From Rhodospirillales bacterium (GTDB taxonomy: Bacteria; Pseudomonadota; Alphaproteobacteria; Rhodospirillales; JASLLZ01), in the NCBI GenBank assembly GCA_030754885.1, contig JASLZL010000083.1, forward strand, positions 1 through 39,849: DNA of 39,849 nt. The letters are read 5' to 3'. Positions 33,719 to 39,849 of the stretch are shown here, piece after piece. Below the pieces are notes generated by a model. That model saw only the letters and a list, made by a program, of their open reading frames with translations. It ran no database searches and was not told where the DNA came from. Made by a program: the position numbers and the translations under genes. The number at the start of each line of letters is the position of its first letter. Within the stretch, counting starts at the first letter, position 1.

Positions 33719-34555
33719 ATGAACGAAACTTCCCCAATCTCCCCCCTTACCGCCAATGATTTCAAGTCCGCGAATAAGCCGATGTGGTGCCTGGGCTGCG
33801 GCGATTACGCCGTTCTAGGCGCCGTGACCAAGAGCCTGGTGGAACTGGACGTCAAGCGCGAAGACGTGGCCATCGTTACCGGCATCGGTTGTTCGGGGCG
33901 CTTCACCACCCACACCAGCGTCTATGCCTATCACGGTGTCCACGGCCGGTCTCTGGCGGTGGCCACGGGGCTCAAGGTCGCGCGCCCCGATCTTATGGTA
34001 ATGGCCGTCGGCGGCGACGGCGACGGCTTCGCCATCGGTGGCAACCACTTTATCCATGCCTGCCGGCGCAACATCGATATGACTTATATCGTCATGGACA
34101 ATCAGGTCTACGGCATGACCAAGGGACAGGCGTCGCCGACCACGGCGGCCGACTGGACCCAAAGCAAGCTCACGCCCGAGGGACCCGGCGCCGCCCCCTA
34201 TCAGGCTTTACCGGTGGCGCTGTCCACGGGGGCCAACTTCATCGCCCGTGCCTTCGCCGGCAATCCAAAGGAAACGATCCGCATCATCGTCGAAGCGGTG
34301 CGCCACCCCGGCTTCTCGTTCGTCGATATCCTTTGTCCGTGCGTCGCCTTTCAACCCGAACAGTGGGGCTGGAAGGAAGTTGTGCGCCCCGGATTCGAAG
34401 AGCCGACGTCCGATTCGGCAGAGGCCGGCCGGCGCCTTCTCGACGACGACGGCTTCAACCTCGGTGTGCTGTTCAAAGGTGACCGCGCTCCCTTCCATGT
34501 GCCGGCGAAGGGTGCCGGCGATCTGGCTGGGATTAGACGCAAATTCGCCCAATAG
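33719..34555 (+). CDS. korB: 2-oxoacid:ferredoxin oxidoreductase beta subunit, second copy
   Basis: A 278-residue thiamine-diphosphate and [4Fe-4S]-binding beta subunit. Cluster cysteines are Cys24 and Cys27 (WCLGCGDY, with Leu where the first copy has Pro), one in TGIGCSGR and one in ILCPCVAF. The thiamine site is GGDGDGFAIGGNHF and VMDNQVYGMTKGQASPT. It pairs with the alpha subunit immediately upstream. Unlike the first copy, no ferritin-like or ferredoxin gene follows, so this enzyme must use a ferredoxin from elsewhere, perhaps the one at 21703. Confidence 0.92.
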   Translation: MNETSPISPLTANDFKSANKPMWCLGCGDYAVLGAVTKSLVELDVKREDVAIVTGIGCSGRFTTHTSVYAYHGVHGRSLAVATGLKVARPDLMVMAVGGDGDGFAIGGNHFIHACRRNIDMTYIVMDNQVYGMTKGQASPTTAADWTQSKLTPEGPGAAPYQALPVALSTGANFIARAFAGNPKETIRIIVEAVRHPGFSFVDILCPCVAFQPEQWGWKEVVRPGFEEPTSDSAEAGRRLLDDDGFNLGVLFKGDRAPFHVPAKGAGDLAGIRRKFAQ

Positions 34556-34694
34556 ACGAACCCCGCGACGGCTTGAACCGGGCCGCCATTTCAATGCGAC
34601 AGCGGGCATCATCTTCACGATTATGTCATTTCCTCTTTGGAGAGGATGAATGCTATCTCACCATGGTCATTTATCAATTTTGAGGAGATGTACA

Positions 34695-35189
34695 TTGCTG
34701 AAACACTTTATCGCGCCGTTCGGGTTAATCTTCGCACTGATGGTTTTCCTCATTCCCGAGGGTGCTGCCAGCGCCGAAGGGGACGGGTTGATTGTCAAGC
34801 AAAGTGACTTTGACGTCATTAAGACCCTCGACCGGCTGGGGATTGCACTGGAAAGAGCCGGCATAAAGGTGTTTTCGCGTATTGATCACGCGAAAGGAGC
34901 AAAAAGCGTTGGCATGGAACTTCCTCCAACTGCGGTGATCATCTTCGGAACCCCAAAGATCGGGACCCCCTTGATGATGTCTAACCCGGCTATCGGACTC
35001 GACCTCCCCCTTAAAGCCGTTGCATGGAAGGGCAATGATGGAACCGTAAAACTTGCGTACACGGATCCTGAATGGCTGGCAAAACGTTACGGTATTAAGG
35101 ACAAGGATAAGGTTTTCAAAAAGATGACTGGCGCCTTGGCAAAGTTCACCGAGATGGCAGTCAAGCGGAGTGGGCTTCCCAAAATGTAG
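34695..35189 (+). CDS. Exported DUF302-family protein
   Basis: A protein of 164 residues from the TTG at 34695, or 179 from an ATG at 34650. The TTG is preceded by GAGGAG with good spacing and gives a clean signal peptide (LLKHFIAPFGLIFALMVFL, then EGAASA). The ATG also has a GGAGAGG upstream, so the choice is not certain. The mature part is a DUF302 domain: QSDFDVIKTLDRLGIALERAG, then VIIFGTPKIGTPLMMSNPAIGLDLPLK. DUF302 proteins bind or respond to small molecules or metals, but no reaction is known. It stands alone between korB and a transporter gene. A strong hairpin follows 54 bases after its stop. Confidence 0.85.
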   Translation: MLKHFIAPFGLIFALMVFLIPEGAASAEGDGLIVKQSDFDVIKTLDRLGIALERAGIKVFSRIDHAKGAKSVGMELPPTAVIIFGTPKIGTPLMMSNPAIGLDLPLKAVAWKGNDGTVKLAYTDPEWLAKRYGIKDKDKVFKKMTGALAKFTEMAVKRSGLPKM

Positions 35190-35243
35190 CGTCAAAGCCA
35201 TTTGAGTAAGATGTTTAGCTGTCTTAATCCAACCTCTACTATT

Positions 35244-35341
35244 GATGCCGTGGACGGCTGCCACCGTCCGGCATCTGGGTGCCATATGTTGGATTTCGTC
35301 CCCTAGGAGAAGGGACCGAAATACAGTTTCCACAAAGGTGG
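35244..35341 (+). promoter_or_regulatory. Structured leader upstream of the DMT transporter gene
   Basis: Three consecutive hairpins can be drawn. The first is 35244-35249/35270-35275 plus 35252-35257/35264-35269 (12 bp with a 2-nt bulge). The second is 35293-35302/35312-35322 (10 bp with a 1-nt bulge). The third is CCAC-AAAG-GTGG at 35330-35341, which would hide the purine-rich stretch before the ATG at 35342. None has a T-run. It matches no riboswitch class I know. Confidence 0.45.
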
Positions 35342-35428
35342 ATGTCTTCCGGGGTATGTCGATTTCAACCCTGGGCGGCGGTTCGGACGGAGGGAACGGG
35401 GATCAGGCGGCTGACCTCCCAAGACCGG

Positions 35429-36331
35429 GTGAGCGGAACGAAGGACCATCTGCGCGGCATTCTGTGGATGATCGCCAGCGTCGCGGCGTTTACCGCCATG
35501 GGCCTGGTCATCAAACATCTCTCGTCACAAGTGGAATTGGCGGTAATCGTCCTCTTCCGCCAGTGGGTGGTCCTTTTAATCCTGGTTCCGTGGCTGATCC
35601 GCTCTGATGCGCCGGAAATTCTCACTCAGCGTCTCGGCACCCACACTATCAGGGCGCTGCTAGCCCTCTCGTCCTTCGCCTGCTTTGCTTACGCCGTTGG
35701 AAGACTCATACTGGCCGACGCTACGGCGCTTACCTTTACCAGCCCGTTGTGGTCGATCCTCGTTTCAGTGATCTTTCTGGGCGAGCCGGTTCGCATCCGC
35801 CGCTGGACAGCAACGGTAATCGGCTTCGTGGGCGTACTCTTCATCGTCAAACCGGCGGGCGACGTCGCCCCGGCCATGTTGGTGGCCCTGGCGGGCGCTA
35901 TCTGCGTCAGCCTCTCCATGGTGCTCGTGAAAAAACTGTCCACCACCGAATCGCCCCACCAAATCCTATTCTATTTCACCGTGGTGGGCAGCCTGGCCAG
36001 CCTGGGACCCGGCATATACTTCTGGCAGACGCCCTCTCCCGGCCAGTGGATGTGGCTGATCTCCATCGGCGTCGCGGGTTTCGCCGGCCAGATGTGCATT
36101 ACGCGGGCCATTGCCCTTGCCGAAGTGACCATTGTCGCGCCGGTGGACTTCCTGCGCCTGCCACTTGCCGTTGTCACCGGCTTCTTCCTTTTTGCCGAAA
36201 TACCCGATCGCTGGACCGTGATCGGCATCATCACCATCGCCTTGGCGTCGATCTACATCGCCACCCGCGAGACCGCCCTGCGCCGCCCCGGTGAAGGCGG
36301 CGCGCCCGACCAAGGGGCGCCAATGATGTGA
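35429..36331 (+). CDS. DMT-superfamily (EamA) membrane transporter
   Basis: About 300 residues with ten predicted membrane segments arranged as two EamA halves, as in drug/metabolite exporters such as RhaT/YdcZ relatives. Segments include GILWMIASVAAFTAMGLVIK, TALTFTSPLWSILVSVIFLG (typical EamA loop) and VAPVDFLRLPLAVVTGFFLF in the second half. The GTG at 35429 gives the usual short tail before the first membrane segment. The frame is open further upstream, with an ATG at 35342 and a GTG at 35279, so the true start is unsure. The substrate is not predictable. A hairpin-rich leader precedes it. Confidence 0.85.
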   Translation: MSGTKDHLRGILWMIASVAAFTAMGLVIKHLSSQVELAVIVLFRQWVVLLILVPWLIRSDAPEILTQRLGTHTIRALLALSSFACFAYAVGRLILADATALTFTSPLWSILVSVIFLGEPVRIRRWTATVIGFVGVLFIVKPAGDVAPAMLVALAGAICVSLSMVLVKKLSTTESPHQILFYFTVVGSLASLGPGIYFWQTPSPGQWMWLISIGVAGFAGQMCITRAIALAEVTIVAPVDFLRLPLAVVTGFFLFAEIPDRWTVIGIITIALASIYIATRETALRRPGEGGAPDQGAPMM

Positions 36332-36363
36332 TGCCAAGGAGCGATGATACAGAACCAAAGGGA

Positions 36364-37194
36364 TCAAAAATTTCCCGTCTGATAATCCTGGATCGCTTGG
36401 TGTATCTCGTCGCGGGTGTTCATAACAAAGGGGCCGTATCGCACGATGGGCTCTTCAATCGGTCTCCCCGCCCCAAGGATGAGACGCCCACCGCCATCGG
36501 ATGACAATTCGACAGAGTCTCCGTCTGTCAGTGCCGCCAGAGTATGGAGCTCGATAGCCTTGTCACCGATCTTCGCGGATCCCTCAAACACATACGCAAA
36601 GCAGGTGTGACCCGGCTCTATGGCTTGTGTATGCACGGCACCCGGGGCCAAAGCCACATCCAGATACAGCGGGTCGACCGATATGTGAGTGACCGGACCA
36701 TCCGTTCCAGCCGCGGTTCCAGCAATAATCCTGAGACGGGCTCCTCGGTCCGTCATGATTTCGGGGACATCGGCGGGTTCGATGTTCTGGTAGCGAGGGG
36801 CACACATTTTGTCCGACGCCGGCAGGTTTACCCAAAGCTGAAAACCATGGAGCTCACCTTCTTTTTGCTCCGGCATCTCGGAATGCACGATGCCGCGTCC
36901 GGCTGTCATCCACTGAACACCGCCCGGCCCCAGCACTCCTTCCGCGCCGGTATTGTCTTTGTGACGCATCTGACCGGCAATCATGTAGGTCACAGTTTCG
37001 AAGCCACGATGGGGATGTTCGGGAAACCCGGCGATGTAGTCATCAGGGTTATCGGTGCCAAAGGCATCCAGAAGAAGAAAAGGATCAAGTTCGGAGCACT
37101 CCTGCGTGCCGATGGATCGGCGCAACTTCACACCGGCACCGTCGGAGGTTACGTGTGATCGGATGACCTTACCAATCTGGCGGGGATGGTTCAT
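36364..37194 (-). CDS. Pirin-family protein
   Basis: A 276-residue double-cupin protein of the pirin family. The N-terminal cupin has the metal-binding set: HPHRGFETVTYM supplies two His, and GIVHSEMP a third His and a Glu. Bacterial pirins act as quercetinase-like dioxygenases or as modulators of central metabolism. The ATG at 37194 follows an AGGTGA Shine-Dalgarno and is preferred over the in-frame GTG at 37203. The small ORF at 37200-37448 lies directly upstream and is probably in the same transcript. The 3' end is 32 bases from the convergent DMT transporter stop. Confidence 0.93.
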   Translation of the reverse strand: MNHPRQIGKVIRSHVTSDGAGVKLRRSIGTQECSELDPFLLLDAFGTDNPDDYIAGFPEHPHRGFETVTYMIAGQMRHKDNTGAEGVLGPGGVQWMTAGRGIVHSEMPEQKEGELHGFQLWVNLPASDKMCAPRYQNIEPADVPEIMTDRGARLRIIAGTAAGTDGPVTHISVDPLYLDVALAPGAVHTQAIEPGHTCFAYVFEGSAKIGDKAIELHTLAALTDGDSVELSSDGGGRLILGAGRPIEEPIVRYGPFVMNTRDEIHQAIQDYQTGNF

Positions 37195-37199
37195 GGAAG

Positions 37200-37448
37200 T
37201 CACCTTTCCGGCGGAAGAATTTCTTGAACGCAGACCTGACCGACAAGATGCTCTCGTCCAAGATCAGCGAGATGCGCTCTCTTCTGATCGTTTGTCAGGT
37301 TTGCCCCAATCCCGTTCGTCATAGCGAGCACCAAGGAGCGGTCGCTCATATCCAACCAATATCCCCGCCGAATTAGGCGGTCATCGTTGTCTCGCATAAA
37401 GGGATTATGGGGGTCACTCCCGAGATCCGGATCGAAGAATTTGCTCAA
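37200..37448 (-). CDS. Small hypothetical protein upstream of pirin
   Basis: An 82-residue ORF beginning with TTG at 37448, which has a strong GGGAGG Shine-Dalgarno 7 bases upstream. The N-terminus (MSKFFDPDLGSDPHNPFMRD) is acidic and polar, followed by RRGYWLDMSDRSLVLAMTNGIGANLT. I recognise no domain. It ends just before the pirin start, so the two are likely co-transcribed. The Shine-Dalgarno and position support it as a real gene; the function is unknown. Confidence 0.55.
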   Translation of the reverse strand: MSKFFDPDLGSDPHNPFMRDNDDRLIRRGYWLDMSDRSLVLAMTNGIGANLTNDQKRAHLADLGREHLVGQVCVQEILPPER

Positions 37449-37678
37449 CGTACGACCTCCCGGTTCAAATCCATTAGGTGAAGCGAAACGCTGACCCCTG
37501 GGACGAGCGCCACACTATCAAATTCCTCTTCCGTGTGCCTAGCGGACCTTATCGAGGACCGGCGTTAATGACGACCATGTTAACCGACAGGCGGAAGATC
37601 GTATCCGCAAGGGCATCTCGCGTTATACGGCGCAGCTTTCCGATCTTGACCTCGACGCGGACGATATAGCCCGCCTGA

Positions 37679-39163
37679 TCAACGATTGGCAGCCTGGGCA
37701 GCCGATGTGCCGGCGATGCGTCCAAAGACGGAACCGGCCATAATTCCGCTGCCGCCCGGATAATTGAAATAAAAGAGCCCACCGACGATCTCACCGGCGC
37801 CGTAAAGGCCCGCAATAGGCAACTCTTCGGTATCGATCACCTGGGCTTCGGCATCGATGCGCAGGCCGCCGAAGGAAAAGGTTATGCCACAGGTCGTGCC
37901 ATAGGCCTCGAAAGGCGGCTCGTCGATGCGGTTGGCCCAGTTCGACTTGGGCACGTCGAGCCCCTTAGTGGCGCGTCCGTCCTTGACCGTCGGGTTGAAG
38001 GGAACATCGGTATCTACCGCGTCATTGTAGTCCTTGACCGTACGCAAGAACTGCTTGGCATCGACGCCTTCCAGCTTGCCCGCCAGGTCGTCGAGCGATT
38101 CGGCCTGGACCTTGGTCATGCGTCGGATACGGTACTCGTCACGCAGCAGGTGGGTGACCTTGCTGTCAAAGACCTGCCAGGCGAATTGGTAGGGCTGGCG
38201 CAAGATGACGGCGCCGTACTTGGCATAGGTGAAGTTGCGAAAGTCGGCACCCTCGTCGATGAAGCGCTTACCCTCGGCGTTGACCATGATGCCGAATGGA
38301 TAGCTATGTTTTTGAAAGCCGTCGCCGACGGCTAAGTCGCCGAAGGGCGGTGCGTTCATGTCCCAGCCGACGGAATGGCATCCCGACCAGTTGCCATACG
38401 ACATGGCACCGGCGTCGAAAGCCATGGCAAGGCCGTCGCCCGTGTTGAACCACGTGCCGCGCACTTTGGCCAGTTCCCATCCCGGCCCTAGATAGCGGGC
38501 CCGCATCTCGGCATTGGCCTGGAAGCCGCCGGCGGCGAGCACCACCGCCTTGGCGGCAATCTCGCGGGTCTGTCCCTGGTGGCGGACCCGGACACCGTGG
38601 ACGCCCGCATCGTCATGCAGGAGCCCGGTGGCGCGGGCCTGATAGAGGACACGGATTCCTGCCTTCTCGGCCGCCGCGAAGAGGCTATCCACAAGTCCCG
38701 GACCGCCGCCAATGGCCTCGACGGCAAGGCCACCCCAAAATTTGAACTTGCCGTCCACCTCGAACGCCTGGCGGCTGTACATGGGACCGAGACGCACCCC
38801 TTTGGCGCGCATCCACTTGAGGGTCTCGTAGCTGTTGTCGACGAGGATCTCAGCCAACACCGGGTCGGTGCGGTACTGGGTAACGCGCGCCAGGTCGTCG
38901 AAGAAGTCGGCCGCCGAATAGGTACCGAAGTCGGTATTGCGTTCTTCCGTTTCGCTGATCTCGAAGAGTTCCTTCAGGTCGTCCACGCCATCAAAAGCGA
39001 CGCGGATGACGCCTCCGGTGAAGGACGAGTTGCCGCCGCGTTCGTCTTCCGGCGCACGTTCCAGGACGACCACGTCAGCGCCCCCTTCGCGGGCCGCCAG
39101 GGCGGCGCACAAGGCGGCGTTCCCGGCGCCGACGACGGCCACGTCACAGGTGATCGGGTTCAA
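37679..39163 (-). CDS. FAD-dependent dehydrogenase, TcuA / fumarate reductase flavoprotein-like
   Basis: About 494 residues of the succinate dehydrogenase/fumarate reductase flavoprotein family, nearest in style to tricarballylate dehydrogenase (TcuA). The FAD motif is CDVAVVGAGNAALCAALAARE, with the second region ERGGNSSFTGGVIRVAFDG. A C-terminal FAD-contact segment is GLYGAGEIVGGLFYFNYPGGSG. A TTG at 39163 has GAGGAG six bases upstream and begins right at the FAD domain. The in-frame ATG at 39199 adds 12 residues and has a weaker site, so either may be used. No tcuB or tcuC partner is adjacent. The substrate is probably a tricarboxylate or related acid. Confidence 0.88.
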   Translation of the reverse strand: MNPITCDVAVVGAGNAALCAALAAREGGADVVVLERAPEDERGGNSSFTGGVIRVAFDGVDDLKELFEISETEERNTDFGTYSAADFFDDLARVTQYRTDPVLAEILVDNSYETLKWMRAKGVRLGPMYSRQAFEVDGKFKFWGGLAVEAIGGGPGLVDSLFAAAEKAGIRVLYQARATGLLHDDAGVHGVRVRHQGQTREIAAKAVVLAAGGFQANAEMRARYLGPGWELAKVRGTWFNTGDGLAMAFDAGAMSYGNWSGCHSVGWDMNAPPFGDLAVGDGFQKHSYPFGIMVNAEGKRFIDEGADFRNFTYAKYGAVILRQPYQFAWQVFDSKVTHLLRDEYRIRRMTKVQAESLDDLAGKLEGVDAKQFLRTVKDYNDAVDTDVPFNPTVKDGRATKGLDVPKSNWANRIDEPPFEAYGTTCGITFSFGGLRIDAEAQVIDTEELPIAGLYGAGEIVGGLFYFNYPGGSGIMAGSVFGRIAGTSAAQAANR

Positions 39164-39199
39164 TGATTGCTCCTCGAATAGGCGATAGGGGAGAACCAT

Positions 39200-39719
39200 T
39201 TCAACCTATCGCGGTTGCGTGGCCTCATCAACCCTGGGAGCCAACCGGGGGATGTTCGTTCAGTCCTTGAATTCGTGACAAATAAATAATTCTAATGTTT
39301 TAAAGAAACAGGTGAATAAGTGCTGAGCCTGATCTCTATCATTACAAAATTATACCAATAATTATTTAGAATATATTTTTTTATTGAACTTTTCGCGGCC
39401 AATTAACGAAGGCCGGGGCAAGCTTTGGCGCCGACGGCGGACGATCAGCCTATTAGGTCATTGGGTCATGACGCAACGCAGGTGATGACTGCTTGGGGTG
39501 CCCTTGCGACGGTGAACTTGCGGACGGGAATGTGGGCGGAAGTGGCCGTTGAAGGAACACGTATAGCTCGCGTCGAGGCTACGCCAATTGCTTTAGTTCG
39601 AGATTTACCCGATCATCTTCTTTGTTTTCGTGCACGAGCTTTAGGCAGGCTCTCTAAATGGCCTGCAAGGGCACACCGGTGCGATAGAAATGGAATAAAG
39701 AGAGCTCGCGGTCAAGTTG
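39200..39719. other. AT-rich gap between TcuA-like gene and window-end gene
   Basis: This stretch has no well supported gene. Bases 39270-39410 are strongly AT-rich, in contrast to the rest of the window, with several poly-A/T runs. A frame at 39425-39766 (113 codons) shows no family resemblance and overlaps the next ORF, so it is not called. The composition change suggests the edge of a different, possibly acquired, region. Confidence 0.6.
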
Positions 39720-39849
39720 ATGCCTATCAACCCACCTGTTGCTGCTGCGAAAGCAGTAATCTCTAGGTTGCTGCAAATGCGTCGGCTTTGGGATGATGCC
39801 GCCGCTTCCTACTTTGATCCTGACCGCTTTCAACTAGCCCTACAAAACT
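39720..39849 (+). CDS. Unidentified protein, N-terminal part
   Basis: The frame is open from ATG 39720 to the window end, giving 43 residues. The sequence MPINPPVAAAKAVISRLLQM, followed by RRLWDDAAASYFDPDRFQLALQN, reads as an ordinary helical protein start, with a YFDPDRFxLAL pattern I have seen in uncharacterised proteins. The Shine-Dalgarno is weak, and an in-frame TTG at 39717 is an alternative start. It lies beyond an AT-rich gap, so it may belong to another genomic block. The function is unknown. Confidence 0.4.
   Translation, partial: MPINPPVAAAKAVISRLLQMRRLWDDAAASYFDPDRFQLALQN

Noticed and set aside
39425-39766. A 113-codon plus-strand frame near the right edge
   Set aside because: It has no family resemblance, a cysteine-run tail typical of non-coding frames, and overlaps a better candidate start at 39720.

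Overview
The window is high-GC DNA from an alphaproteobacterium, probably in or near the Rhodospirillales. This is inferred from protein style, codon use and the LuxI/LuxR type; no rRNA or tRNA is present to confirm it. Genes are dense, mostly in short operons, and many carry clear Shine-Dalgarno sequences. Low-GC sequence appears only upstream of luxR and at the far right end.

Left third (1-10.8 kb): a probable catabolic region. It holds the 3' end of a TctA-type transporter, a gamma-glutamyltransferase-like Ntn-hydrolase, a carnitine/crotonobetaine-type acyl-CoA ligase and a hydantoinase-B-like protein. A cytidylate-kinase-like gene and a second hydantoinase-B gene follow on the other strand. 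Next is a GrdB/PrdB-type reductase whose frame is interrupted by a TGA in a UxxC motif with a SECIS-like hairpin behind it. I read this as one selenoprotein gene, not two fragments. A small ABM-domain protein follows.

Middle (10.8-19.7 kb): a copper P-type ATPase with a textbook CueR-type promoter, a D-2-hydroxyacid dehydrogenase, and a 1177-residue fused GltD/PyrK-like (NfnAB-type) flavo-iron-sulfur protein behind a perfect FNR box. A response-regulator EAL phosphodiesterase follows, with a 90-bp tandem duplication at its N-terminus. Quorum sensing (19.7-21.6 kb): a luxR with an internal TGA at a normally Trp codon, an intact luxI, and a small ORF.

Ferredoxin block (21.7-34.6 kb): a 2[4Fe-4S] ferredoxin, a ferritin-like protein and korB-korA form one set. 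A second, paralogous korA-korB lies at 32-34.6 kb. Near-identical FNR-type promoters, in direct orientation, precede an FAD oxidoreductase (25.5 kb) and the second korA. With the NfnAB-like protein this suggests low-oxygen, ferredoxin-based electron flow. Between the two kor loci lie a TPR lipoprotein, a FecR-Hint protein, an arylsulfotransferase-like protein and a DAO-family oxidoreductase. The 3' end of the arylsulfotransferase gene is duplicated on the far side of the TPR/FecR-Hint pair.

Right end (34.6-39.8 kb): a DUF302 protein, a DMT-family exporter behind a structured leader, a pirin with a small unknown protein, a TcuA-like flavoprotein, an AT-rich gap, and the start of an unidentified gene running off the edge.
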